A DNA stretch of 64,000 nucleotides from Roseivivax marinus (lineage in GTDB: Bacteria; Pseudomonadota; Alphaproteobacteria; Rhodobacterales; Rhodobacteraceae). This document shows, one piece after another, positions 38,738 to 46,179 of this stretch; within the stretch, counting starts at the first letter, position 1; every line of letters starts with the position of its first letter. The DNA is taken from the NCBI RefSeq assembly GCF_900109705.1, contig NZ_FOAI01000001.1, positions 481,682 through 545,681 on the forward strand, written 5' to 3'. The translations under genes and the position numbers were made by a program. The notes beneath the pieces were generated by a model. That model made no database searches and was not told the DNA's origin. It saw only the letters and a program-made list of their open reading frames with translations.

Positions 38738-39925
38738 TCAGGTCACCCGCGCCTGGGTCCGGTATGCCGCGTCGCGCCAGGCCTCGGTCTCCAGCACCTC
38801 GGCGATCACGTCCACGGCGGCCAGAACGTCCGCCTCGTCGAGGTATAGCGGTGTGAAGCCGAATCGCATGATGTCCGGCGCGCGGAAGTCTCCGATCACG
38901 CCGCGGTCTATGAGCGCGCGCATGGCGGCGTATCCCTCGGCGAACCGGAACGAGACCTGAGAGCCGCGCGCGGACGGGTCGCGGGGGCTGGCGAGTTCAA
39001 GTCCCGTGCAGCGGCGCTCGACGGCTTCGATGAAGGTCTCCATGAGCGCGACCGACGCGGCGCGGACCTCCTCCATCGTCACGCCGTCCCATGCCGTCAG
39101 CGCGGCCTCGAGTGTGCTCAGCTGCAGGACCGGCGGGGTGCCCACGCGCATCCGTTCGATGCCCGGTGCAGGGCGGTAGTCGAGGTCGAAGGCAAAGGGC
39201 GCGCCGTGGCCCATCCAGCCCTGCAACGCGGGTCTGACGGTGCCGGCGAGGTCGGGCCGCACGTAGATGAAGGCCGGCGCGCCGGGGCCGCCGTTCAGAT
39301 ACTTGTAGGTGCAGCCCACCGCGAACTCGCAGCCGCAGCCCGCCAAATCCACGGGCAGCGCCCCGGCGGAATGCGCGAGGTCCCAGATCATCACCGCGCC
39401 GGCGTCGTGCGCGGCGCGGGTGATTGCGCCCATGTCGTGACGGCGGCCGGTGCGGTAGTCGACCTCGGTCAGCATCACCGCGGCGACGGTGTCGTCCAGC
39501 GCGCCCGCGACGTCCTCGGGGGCGACCACGCGCAGCTCGTGGCCGCGTCCGAGCGTGTCGAGAAGCCCCTGCGCCATGTAGAGATCGGTGGGGAAGTTGC
39601 CGCTGTCCGAGATCACCACACGCCGGTCGGGCCGCATCTCGAGCGCGGCGGCGAGCGCCTGGTAGACCTTGATCGACAGCGTGTCGCCCATCACGACCGA
39701 CCCGGCGGGGGCGCCCACGAGCGCGCCGATCCGGTCGCCCACGCGGGCGGGCAGGCCGATCCAGTCGGCGTCGTTCCAGCCGCGGATCAGCATCTCGCCC
39801 CATTCGTCCGCAAGCGCGGCGGCCGTGCGCGTCACGGCGGCGCGGGGCAGCGGCCCGAGAGAGTTGCCGTCGAGATAGATCACGCCTTCGGGCAGGTGAA
39901 ACAGGTCCTTGCGGGGCAGGGTCAT
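38738..39925 (-). CDS. kynU: Kynureninase
   Basis: KynU is a PLP enzyme that cleaves kynurenine to anthranilate and alanine (or 3-hydroxykynurenine to 3-hydroxyanthranilate). The 395-aa protein has YLDGNSLGPLP near residue 17, the conserved WDLAHSAGALPVDL near 194 and the PLP Lys in GCTYKYLNGGPGAPAF near residue 218. It supplies anthranilate to the ligase and monooxygenase genes nearby. Tryptophan 2,3-dioxygenase, the first enzyme of the route, is not in the window. Confidence 0.95.
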   Translation of the reverse strand: MTLPRKDLFHLPEGVIYLDGNSLGPLPRAAVTRTAAALADEWGEMLIRGWNDADWIGLPARVGDRIGALVGAPAGSVVMGDTLSIKVYQALAAALEMRPDRRVVISDSGNFPTDLYMAQGLLDTLGRGHELRVVAPEDVAGALDDTVAAVMLTEVDYRTGRRHDMGAITRAAHDAGAVMIWDLAHSAGALPVDLAGCGCEFAVGCTYKYLNGGPGAPAFIYVRPDLAGTVRPALQGWMGHGAPFAFDLDYRPAPGIERMRVGTPPVLQLSTLEAALTAWDGVTMEEVRAASVALMETFIEAVERRCTGLELASPRDPSARGSQVSFRFAEGYAAMRALIDRGVIGDFRAPDIMRFGFTPLYLDEADVLAAVDVIAEVLETEAWRDAAYRTQARVT

Positions 39926-40447
39926 CGGGGTCCTCCGAGGGGCGTGGCGACAGCTGGCGTGAACCGGGGTCTCTCGCGACCATGCATGTGGTCGCGAAGC
40001 CCTGACGGTCCGGCGCGTCGACGAGCGTTTCTCGCTTCGGAGTATATCGACGTAGAGGCGTAGGCCAGACGGGACGCGGCGGCGAGGCTGTTAAGGAGAG
40101 GCGGCAGCGAGGCGCGCGTGGATCGCGAGGACCTTGAAGGAGATGCACGAATCGCCGGTGCCATTCCGGTGAATGACACTGCGTCCACACAAGTCCAGAT
40201 CGGAGGATCAGTGGTGAGCCGTGCAGGACTGCACGCAGATTGAAAAAACAGCGACTTACGCTGACGAACCAAGAAAATCTGGCCCTTGAGTTCATTGGAC
40301 TTTTTCGGCCTCTGACGAACCGGCTTGATGGCAATGCAAAGAAAAAGGCCGCTGACTGGGCTGGCACCCGCGTCAACGGCCAAATCAAAAAGTCTGCACA
40401 TCTCAACTATCAAGTCCTTCCGATGATCGCAATCGCGGGAGGGCGCC
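39926..40447. other. Core/island junction, 520 bp without a convincing gene
   Basis: The left part holds a perfect 9-bp inverted repeat, TCGCGACCA (39974-39982) and TGGTCGCGA (39989-39997), upstream of kynU. From about 40,200 the base composition becomes A-richer. A frame with a TTG start at 40240 (71 aa, Lys-rich) lacks a ribosome site and I do not call it. No tRNA gene or obvious attachment-site duplication was seen. An origin of transfer may lie here but no nic-site match was found. Confidence 0.4.
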
Positions 40448-41233
40448 ATGGCTGAGCTTCCGCGCTTCTGTGAGATCAAGCTCCAGTACCTGCTCGAACT
40501 GGTCACCGACCACGAGCTGGACGACAACGCCCTCCGAATAGCGCTGTACCTGGCCCTCGCGCATGCTGACCACGAGACGGGAGAGAGCTACCCCTCATTT
40601 GAGACCATAGGCGGCGCCATCGGGAAGCACGCCAAGTCGATCAAGCGGGCGCTGAATAAGGTCGAGGCTGCGGGGTACATCACCGTAGAGCGTGGGACCA
40701 ACAAGGGGAATTCGTCGCGCTATCGACCGACCGAAGCTGCTTTGAAAAGGGCCGCTGAACGTCGTGGAGCGGAGGAAAACCGACGCGGGGAGGGGGACAA
40801 GGTTGTCCCCTTTTCGAGAGCCAAAGGGGGACAACCTTGTCCGCGAAGCGGGACAGAGTTGTCCAGCGAAGGAGGACAGGAATGTCCCCCGAACAGAGAA
40901 CAAGAACTTAGGAAAGAACGGGCGAGCTCGCCCAAGCCGGATTCGCCCAATGACGGGCAATCCGTCGGATCGCGTTCGGGTGGCCGGCAACTGATCTTTG
41001 TGCCGAGGGGCATCTGCTTTGTCCGGGATTGGGATGATCGGTTGTCCGGGGAGGGGATGACCTCGCTTGAACGCAGCCTGCCCCTTTCACCGCATGGGCA
41101 TCATCTGGGCTTTTGGCTCCCGGCCCGCACACCAGCCCCGATGGGAAGTCCTGAGTGGCAGGAGCAGCTGCATACTCTGCGAGACTTAATCCGCGCGACG
41201 TCTCACGAAACGGAGCATCGCTATGCAGTCTGA
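40448..41233 (+). CDS. Winged-helix (HTH_36-like) plasmid/ICE protein, 261 aa
   Basis: The N-terminal 90 residues form a replication-initiator-like winged helix (NALRIALYLALAHADHETGE, then SYPSFETIGGAIGKHAKSI and LNKVEAAGYITVERG). A charged linker follows at about residues 105-180, then a C-terminal segment of unknown fold. Such proteins are found next to mob genes on plasmids and integrative elements. The linker DNA carries four 14-bp dyads (40795-40887), so the protein may regulate its own gene or bind an origin there. Its stop overlaps the mobC start. Confidence 0.72.
   Translation: MAELPRFCEIKLQYLLELVTDHELDDNALRIALYLALAHADHETGESYPSFETIGGAIGKHAKSIKRALNKVEAAGYITVERGTNKGNSSRYRPTEAALKRAAERRGAEENRRGEGDKVVPFSRAKGGQPCPRSGTELSSEGGQECPPNREQELRKERASSPKPDSPNDGQSVGSRSGGRQLIFVPRGICFVRDWDDRLSGEGMTSLERSLPLSPHGHHLGFWLPARTPAPMGSPEWQEQLHTLRDLIRATSHETEHRYAV
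40795..40887. repeat. Four GGACA-N4-TGTCC dyads inside the winged-helix gene
   Basis: The copies are at 40795-40808, 40829-40842, 40851-40864 and 40874-40887. The first is extended to GGGGACAAGGTTGTCCCC at 40793-40810. They are read in three different codon phases, so the conservation is at DNA level rather than a peptide repeat. Confidence 0.8.
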
Positions 41234-41693
41234 GCAGGGAGCAAGGCGACCCATGTCATACGCTGACGCTCCTGCCACGGGGCCTTGCGAGGGGAGGCAC
41301 GCCTCCCCTTCGAACCCCACCGGCGCGAGCAAAGCCCGCGCCAAGGAGCCGCGCTCCGAAACCTTCGTGTTTCGGTGCACCGCGGCTGAGAAGGCGGCAC
41401 TGCGGGCCAAGGCGGACGCTGCGGGGCGGCCGGTGGCGACCCTCCTGCGCGACGCCATGACCGGCGCGCAGGCGCGGCGGCCGCGGCCGGTGCCCAAGGC
41501 CGATCCGGCGCTGCTCCGCGCGGTGTCGCGCATCGGCGGCAACCTGAACCAGGTTGCCCGTTGGTTGAACACCGCCGCGCGCTCCGGACGGATGAGCGAG
41601 ATCGAAGCGGTCGATGTCGCGGCCCGGCTCGTGATCATCGAGCGCCAGCTCGATGATCTCCTTGCCGTCGAGCGGGAGGACCGGTCGTGCTGA
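41223..41693 (+). CDS. mobC: MobC-like relaxosome protein, 156 aa
   Basis: This accessory mobilization protein would help the relaxase open the origin of transfer. It has an N-terminal ribbon-helix-helix-like part (TFVFRCTAAEKAALRAKADA near residue 48) and the MobC-family signature RIGGNLNQVARWLNTAAR near residue 102. The gene overlaps both neighbours: its start lies in the end of the winged-helix gene and its stop in the mobA start. A second ATG at 41253 is possible. Confidence 0.87.
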   Translation: MQSEQGARRPMSYADAPATGPCEGRHASPSNPTGASKARAKEPRSETFVFRCTAAEKAALRAKADAAGRPVATLLRDAMTGAQARRPRPVPKADPALLRAVSRIGGNLNQVARWLNTAARSGRMSEIEAVDVAARLVIIERQLDDLLAVEREDRSC

Positions 41694-43231
41694 TCCAGTT
41701 CTTCCCCAACGGTCGCGGCGGGGGCTCTGGCCCCATCGAGTATCTGACCGCGCGGACCGTGCTCGCCTACGATGAGAACCGCGACCTTATCCGGGACGCC
41801 GAAGGCAAGCCGGAGACCGTGGTACGCAATCCGCTGCCGGATGTGCTGCGCGGTAACGCGGATCAAATGATCGACCTGATCGACGCTTGCCCGCACAAGT
41901 TGAGCTATCGCGCCGGGGTCATCAGCTTTGCCAGCCAGGATGCGCCCTCAGATGAGGAACAGCGGGAGATCATGGATCGGTTCGAAGAGCTGGCATTCGC
42001 CGGGCTCGACCATGACCAGTATGCCTGCCTGTGGGTTCGGCACACGCACGAGGAGCGCGTCGAGCTTCACTTCTGCACGCCGCGCATGGAGCTGGAATCC
42101 GGACGCAGCCTGAACATCGCGCCGCCGGGCTATGAACGCGCCTTCGACAGCCTGCGGGACTTGGCCAACAAGCAGCATGGCTGGGCCGATCCGCTTGAAC
42201 GGTCACGTCAGCAGGAAGTGCAGCACGTTACGGAAGCGCCAGACCGGGTCGCGGGGCGCGACGAACTGCACGGCTGGATCCTCGATCAGATTTCTATGGG
42301 TCTGATCGAGGATCGCCCCGGGCTTTTGGATCGCCTGCAGGAGGTCGGCTTCGAGGTGCCGCGTGCAGGCAAGCAATACATCACCGTCAAGGACCCGGAG
42401 ACCGACGAACGCTGGCGGCTACGGGGGGAGATTTTCCATGAAGAGTGGCGCGCGGAGCCATCGGTTGAGCGAGCAACTGACGGCGGAACTGGACGAGATC
42501 AGGAAGAGCCACGCCGACTTGATGCACTCACAGTTGGAGAGCTTGAGGAGCGATATCAACAGCATTGCGAGCGACGCGCGGTCTACAATCGAGAGCGATA
42601 TCAAGTCATTCGAGACGATGCTGAGGCGCCGGCTCACGCGGGAAGCGATGCGCGCGATGCCGTCCCGGCGGCGCTCGATACTGACGGCGACGGCGATCTT
42701 CCTGATGGCGGTGACGGCCTTCGGGATGGGCGTCGCGAGCACGGAGTGGAGCCGGAAGAGCTTCCTCTTCTCTCGCCATGGGATCGAGGAGGTCAGCCGT
42801 CCGAACGGGACGTTCCTGCTGCTGCCGAACCGTCGGGCGCAGCTGAGGACCTGCACCATCGCGGGGGCAAGTCAACCCTGCATCCACATCGAGGAGGAAT
42901 GATCGATGGCGATGACGGCCATGGAGAACGAGCTGCTTGGCTACGTCGAGCAGCTGACGAAAGCCTCGCAGGACTCCGCGAAGGCGTTGCGCGACTGCGA
43001 GACACACTTGAGCGGCAAGATCGAGCCGCGACTGGATGGCTTGGTCGCGTGCGTGAACGCGCTCTTGGACTCTCAGATCGCCTTGAGCGGAGCGTTGGCT
43101 GGCTGGCTGACCGACGAGATGAGCTACGCACAGGCCTCGAAGGACTTCGCGAAAAGCTTGGAAGCAGCGAAAGCCGCCGAGAAGCGGCTGAACAGAGCCT
43201 GAAGGAGAGTGATCGTGGACATACCCATTGA
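41687..43231 (+). CDS. mobA: MobA relaxase, ColE1-like (MOBP5) family
   Basis: This relaxase nicks plasmid or element DNA at oriT and pilots the strand. The first 180 residues follow the ColE1/MbeA pattern: QFFPNGRGGGSGPIEYLT at residues 4-21, then KLSYRAGVISFA, YACLWVRHTHEERVELHF (the HEN-type metal motif, near residues 113-130) and MELESGRSLNIAPPGY. The C-terminal half is low-complexity and charged, and it overlaps two out-of-frame genes (mobB, mobD). The start is GTG at 41687. Length is 514 aa. Confidence 0.9.
   Translation: MLIQFFPNGRGGGSGPIEYLTARTVLAYDENRDLIRDAEGKPETVVRNPLPDVLRGNADQMIDLIDACPHKLSYRAGVISFASQDAPSDEEQREIMDRFEELAFAGLDHDQYACLWVRHTHEERVELHFCTPRMELESGRSLNIAPPGYERAFDSLRDLANKQHGWADPLERSRQQEVQHVTEAPDRVAGRDELHGWILDQISMGLIEDRPGLLDRLQEVGFEVPRAGKQYITVKDPETDERWRLRGEIFHEEWRAEPSVERATDGGTGRDQEEPRRLDALTVGELEERYQQHCERRAVYNRERYQVIRDDAEAPAHAGSDARDAVPAALDTDGDGDLPDGGDGLRDGRREHGVEPEELPLLSPWDRGGQPSERDVPAAAEPSGAAEDLHHRGGKSTLHPHRGGMIDGDDGHGERAAWLRRAADESLAGLREGVARLRDTLERQDRAATGWLGRVRERALGLSDRLERSVGWLADRRDELRTGLEGLREKLGSSESRREAAEQSLKESDRGHTH
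42438..42902 (+). CDS. mobB: MobB-like mobilization protein nested in mobA
   Basis: This 154-aa gene lies wholly inside mobA in another frame, with a GGGGGGAG ribosome site before the ATG. The protein has an N-terminal coiled coil (LSEQLTAELDEIRKSHADLM), a basic stretch (RRRLTREAMRAMPSRRR), one membrane segment (ILTATAIFLMAVTAFGMGVA, about residues 87-106) and a C-terminal tail with two Cys (QLRTCTIAGASQPCIHIE). That order matches ColE1 MobB (MbeB), which is also nested in mobA. Confidence 0.8.
   Translation: MKSGARSHRLSEQLTAELDEIRKSHADLMHSQLESLRSDINSIASDARSTIESDIKSFETMLRRRLTREAMRAMPSRRRSILTATAIFLMAVTAFGMGVASTEWSRKSFLFSRHGIEEVSRPNGTFLLLPNRRAQLRTCTIAGASQPCIHIEEE
42906..43202 (+). CDS. mobD: MobD-like small protein nested in mobA
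   Basis: This 98-aa all-helical protein (ENELLGYVEQLTKASQDSAK, then LRDCETHLSGKIEPRLDGL, then SKDFAKSLEAAKAAEKRL) is in the same frame as mobB and 3 bp after it, with GAGGAGG upstream of the ATG. ColE1 carries the helical MobD (MbeD) at this same nested position. Part of its coding DNA is simultaneously the mobA C-terminus. Confidence 0.72.
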   Translation: MAMTAMENELLGYVEQLTKASQDSAKALRDCETHLSGKIEPRLDGLVACVNALLDSQIALSGALAGWLTDEMSYAQASKDFAKSLEAAKAAEKRLNRA

Positions 43232-43517
43232 GGCGCCGCAACCTCCTTTGCCGTGGTCCTACGCTTGGGGGCCGAATACACCGGAGACCTATGCGCTTGA
43301 GCGCCTGGGGGTGCTCATTGGGCGTCGCACCGGCTGGTCACCACTTTACCGCTACCAGCTTGGCCAGCAAATCTGGCGCATTTCGACGTCAGCCAGTCCC
43401 GAGTTCCGCCATGGTCTTGAGTTCGTCTTTTACGAGCTTGGCGACCGTGAGGCCTACGCCGGATGGTGTCAGGCGCGGCTCGATCATCACCTGAAGAGTT
43501 GCCAGTTCACCTGGTGA
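43215..43517 (+). CDS. Uncharacterized protein, 100 aa
   Basis: The gene overlaps the last bases of mobA. The GTG at 43215 sits at a good distance from AAGGAGA (a GTG at 43209 is too close). The product is aromatic-rich (PLPWSYAWGPNTPETYALE, then LYRYQLGQQIWRIST and EDR-type acidic patches). It has no signal peptide or membrane segment. I do not recognise a family; its position suggests a conjugation-linked cargo gene. Confidence 0.6.
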   Translation: MDIPIEAPQPPLPWSYAWGPNTPETYALERLGVLIGRRTGWSPLYRYQLGQQIWRISTSASPEFRHGLEFVFYELGDREAYAGWCQARLDHHLKSCQFTW

Positions 43518-43588
43518 TCTGACGCAGCTCGACTGCGCGCGCTCCCAACAAAGCAAGCGCGCAGCCCGTTTTGTCCAGCGAGGTTCCC

Positions 43589-43996
43589 ATGAAGAAATTG
43601 AGCCTGATGGTCTTAGTCGCCGCAGCGAGCGTAGGGCCGCTGCACGCACAGACCGGCTTCAGCAACAGTGTCGAGTCTCCAAAGGTCGATGCATTCGGCT
43701 GCTCCATCCTACCGCGGCCTGAGCGCTATACCTTCACCACTTTCAAGGATGCTTGGCGCTCAGTGGCGGCAGACCGGCTCTACGGCCTTACGCGCCATCA
43801 AAAGGTTGTCGAGGCAGATACCTGCACCTGCGACCTCCTGCATCCTGACTGGACGAGCATCGACGCGGCAGCGGCCGAGATCGGCGTTTTTGAGGCGGAT
43901 AGGCCCGAGCTACAGGCATGGGCGGCCAAGAACTTCTTTCCTAAGATCAACGGGCTGACCACCGAGGTGCGGAAACTCTGCGAAGGAGGTGCGTGA
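43589..43996 (+). CDS. Secreted protein upstream of virB6, 135 aa
   Basis: A signal peptide is clear (MKKLSLMVLVAAASVGPLHA, cleavage after A20). The mature part has about four Cys (FGCSILP, DTCTCDLLHP, RKLCEGGA) suited to disulfides in the periplasm. The stop overlaps the virB6 start, which ties it to the type IV secretion apparatus, where small periplasmic accessory proteins are common. The start ATG at 43589 was chosen because it begins the signal peptide. Family unknown. Confidence 0.72.
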   Translation: MKKLSLMVLVAAASVGPLHAQTGFSNSVESPKVDAFGCSILPRPERYTFTTFKDAWRSVAADRLYGLTRHQKVVEADTCTCDLLHPDWTSIDAAAAEIGVFEADRPELQAWAAKNFFPKINGLTTEVRKLCEGGA

Positions 43997-45006
43997 TGGG
44001 CGTTGTAACCTTCATCACCGAAGCTGCAGACCAAGCGCTTGCCACTGTTGCAGCTTCGCAATTTGCCGCTGTCGCCGGAGCGGTTGGAAGCACCATCATG
44101 ATCGCAAGCACCTTGGCGATCGTGCTGCTGTTTATCAACATGGCCCTTCAGATACGGCCGATGGACTCCGCCGAAGTGTTGAAGCTGCTGTTCAAGATCA
44201 CGCTCATCGGCATGTTTGCTATGGACTGGGTACGCTTCAGCGAAGTCTCTACGGCGATTACCGAAAGCATCGAAGCGATCGCCGGCAGCATCGTGGCCTC
44301 GATCACGGGGCAGTCGGCCACTGGGGGCTACGCCGCTCAGTTCGACGACATGATCGCGGAGCTTTCAAACTACGCGAATGCCATAGGTCAGAACCTGAAC
44401 TGGATGACTGGCGCGCTGATGGACGTGTTGATGACCGGCTTCTTGGCTGTGCTTGGCGGCATCGCCGCAGTAGTCCTGGTCTTGGCCAAGATGGTCATGG
44501 CGCTCTTAATTGGGCTCGCACCGGTCATGATCGCCTGCTCTCTCTTCCAGGTAACCCATGACTACTTCAAACGGTGGCTCTCTGCGTTGTTGAGCTGGTC
44601 GCTCTACCCACTCGTCATCGCTTCGATCTTCTCGCTGGTATTCGGTCTCGTATCGGTGATGCAGACCAGGCTTGGAGACGCCACCTCGATCACACACATT
44701 GGCGCGGCCATACCTTTCCTCGCTGTAATGCTTCTGTCGCTCGTCATGGTGCTGTTCATCCCGGCGATCGTTCGTACGCTGTCGGGCGACATCAATGCGG
44801 GTCTGGCGGCGGCCGCGGCTGGTTCATTGGCCACGGGCCTCGCCCGCGGCGCGGCGCAAGCGCCGCGGCCCAAACCGCAGCCGGAGGGGCCTGGGGGAGG
44901 AAGCAGCGGCACGAGTGCCGCTGCATCCCAGCGGAGCAGCCAGACCAGCACGGCTTCCCGGGTCGCGCGCACGATGGAACGTAACAAGCGGCTGGGAAAT
45001 GCATGA
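43993..45006 (+). CDS. virB6: Type IV secretion system inner-membrane protein VirB6-like, 337 aa
   Basis: This polytopic protein follows the VirB6/TrbL plan: an N-terminal periplasmic/TM part, then TM segments near residues 30-55, 65-85, 145-180 (LAVLGGIAAVVLVLAKMVMA; LLIGLAPVMIACSLF) and 195-260, and a disordered Gly/Ser/Ala-rich C-terminal tail. It would form part of the channel. No other vir/tra genes (virB4, virD4, virB10) are in the window, so the transfer system is incomplete here. The start may be GTG 43993 or ATG 43996. Confidence 0.88.
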   Translation: MMGVVTFITEAADQALATVAASQFAAVAGAVGSTIMIASTLAIVLLFINMALQIRPMDSAEVLKLLFKITLIGMFAMDWVRFSEVSTAITESIEAIAGSIVASITGQSATGGYAAQFDDMIAELSNYANAIGQNLNWMTGALMDVLMTGFLAVLGGIAAVVLVLAKMVMALLIGLAPVMIACSLFQVTHDYFKRWLSALLSWSLYPLVIASIFSLVFGLVSVMQTRLGDATSITHIGAAIPFLAVMLLSLVMVLFIPAIVRTLSGDINAGLAAAAAGSLATGLARGAAQAPRPKPQPEGPGGGSSGTSAAASQRSSQTSTASRVARTMERNKRLGNA

Positions 45007-45079
45007 GTATCCCCCGACCCGCGGGCATGTTCTGATCCAATACACTGTCTGAAGTAGCCTTTGAACAGGAGGCCAGATC

Positions 45080-45262
45080 ATGGACACCGAAGAGCAAAGA
45101 AAGCTACACCGTCTCTTCCAGCGGACGACGCGCGAACTGGTGGAGGAGACAGCGCGGCTGCAAGCACGACCGTATCGATCGACGGTCATCGCCATGGCAA
45201 TCTGCATCCCACTGGGGCTATGCGTCGCCTTCGGCCTCATCCTGATCGACCGACTTCTCTAG
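45080..45262 (+). CDS. Small single-pass membrane protein, 60 aa
   Basis: A GGAGG site precedes the ATG. The N-terminal half is a charged helix (EEQRKLHRLFQRTTRELVEE) and the C-terminal half one membrane segment (VIAMAICIPLGLCVAFGLIL). It follows virB6 by 73 bp and may be an accessory membrane protein of the transfer system. No family recognised. Confidence 0.65.
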   Translation: MDTEEQRKLHRLFQRTTRELVEETARLQARPYRSTVIAMAICIPLGLCVAFGLILIDRLL

Positions 45263-45305
45263 TGAGGCATAAGGACGGACTTGCACCTTGCCTCAATGCT
45301 CGCTC

Positions 45306-45395
45306 GGTCTGAGGTCTGAGGTCTGAGGTCTGAGGTCTGAGGTCTGAGGTCTGAGGTCTGAGGTCTGAGGTCTGAGGTCTGAGGTCTGAGGTCTG
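45306..45395. repeat. 7-bp tandem repeat (GGTCTGA), about 12.9 copies
   Basis: Twelve exact copies of GGTCTGA (45306-45389) plus six bases of a thirteenth form an uninterrupted array. It ends 25 bp before the start codon of the antitoxin-like gene at 45421. Because the unit is 7 bp, each copy gained or lost shifts any reading frame crossing it. Confidence 0.97.
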
Positions 45396-45420
45396 CGATG
45401 CGATGCGAGAGGAGTGCCGA

Positions 45421-45663
45421 ATGCCAGTATTGACGCTTTGCGATATTCCGGACGAATTGCTCGCCCAATTGGAAAAGCGGGCAGAGAGGAACAGGAGAAG
45501 CCTTGAGGCAGAAGCGGTATCGATTTTGGCCAATGAGGTCGCCTTGCAAGCTCAGAATGGCTTCGGGCAGCACCTCCGTGCCCGCTTTAGAGGTATTTAT
45601 GGAAGCGACCTGGAAGTGCCTCGAAACAAGTTCATAGATGAGGAAAGCCGCCTGGGAGACTAA
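45421..45663 (+). CDS. FitA/VapB-like ribbon-helix-helix antitoxin, 80 aa (orphan)
   Basis: The N-terminal 40 residues match the FitA-type RHH pattern: LTLCDIPDELLAQLEKRAER, then NRRSLEAEAVSIL. The C-terminal part would bind a PIN-domain toxin. No toxin gene follows; the next 270 bp contain no PIN-like frame. An AGGAG site precedes the ATG at 45421. It may be an orphan antitoxin left after loss of the toxin, or a regulator. Confidence 0.78.
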   Translation: MPVLTLCDIPDELLAQLEKRAERNRRSLEAEAVSILANEVALQAQNGFGQHLRARFRGIYGSDLEVPRNKFIDEESRLGD

Positions 45664-45931
45664 GGCCCCCAAATAGGAATACAACTAGCGCAGCCCGGTG
45701 AAGCCATGGCCCTCCTCGCCACGTAATATAACACGTATCGGGCGCATTGGTCTGACATACGAGCCGAATTAAAGCTTGGTGAACCTGGCGATTGGTCAGA
45801 ACGCTGCGGAGGCAACGAGGCGTCGGCATTCGGCCATTTCCTAGCGTTCCTGAGCCCCCGTGCTTTGAGAGCTCGGCATGCGATCTCCGGGCGGAAGAAA
45901 TATCGGCCCCCGGAAGAAGCCCCGCTCAACT

Positions 45932-46111
45932 TCAGCCTAAGCCTCCGACCGTGTACAGGAATGCAACGGATACGATGATCGTGACGGCGGCAGTGGCGAC
46001 ACCCCGACGGACTGCCGCGTAGACGCTCGATTTTGTGACCATATGCGTTTCGATTCGATCGAGGCGCATGTTCAGCTGAGCGAATTCGGCTGCTATCGCA
46101 TCGTTTGTCAT
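45932..46111 (-). CDS. Small membrane protein with N-terminal coiled coil, 59 aa
   Basis: The product begins MTNDAIAAEFAQLNMRLDRI and ends with one membrane segment (VATAAVTIIVSVAFLYTVGG). This helix-plus-TM layout is common for small phage or plasmid proteins of unknown role. The start is uncertain: ATG 46111 or ATG 46132, neither with a strong ribosome site. The surrounding 268 bp (45664-45931) hold no other gene. Confidence 0.5.
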   Translation of the reverse strand: MTNDAIAAEFAQLNMRLDRIETHMVTKSSVYAAVRRGVATAAVTIIVSVAFLYTVGGLG

Positions 46112-46179
46112 ATGGTAATCGCAGATGATCATCTTTCGTCCGAGTATGCGGCAAAGCCGCCGCCTTAGGAAGGCCCTGA

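Noticed and set aside
39926..40447. tRNA gene or att site at the island border
   Set aside because: No cloverleaf-like sequence or T-loop consensus and no visible direct repeat with the right side of the island.
40240..40455. 71-aa Lys-rich frame before the winged-helix gene
   Set aside because: TTG start, no ribosome site, and it runs into the next gene's start; kept as non-coding junction.
45306..45395. CRISPR array
   Set aside because: The unit is only 7 bp, perfectly tandem and without spacers.
45259..45684. Minus-strand protein with repeated SDLRPQT heptapeptides
   Set aside because: The heptapeptide is a by-product of a 7-bp repeat; all frames read it, and the flanks are not protein-like.
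45664..45931. PIN-domain toxin partner of the FitA-like antitoxin
   Set aside because: No frame in either strand of this stretch has acidic PIN-like motifs or a suitable length.
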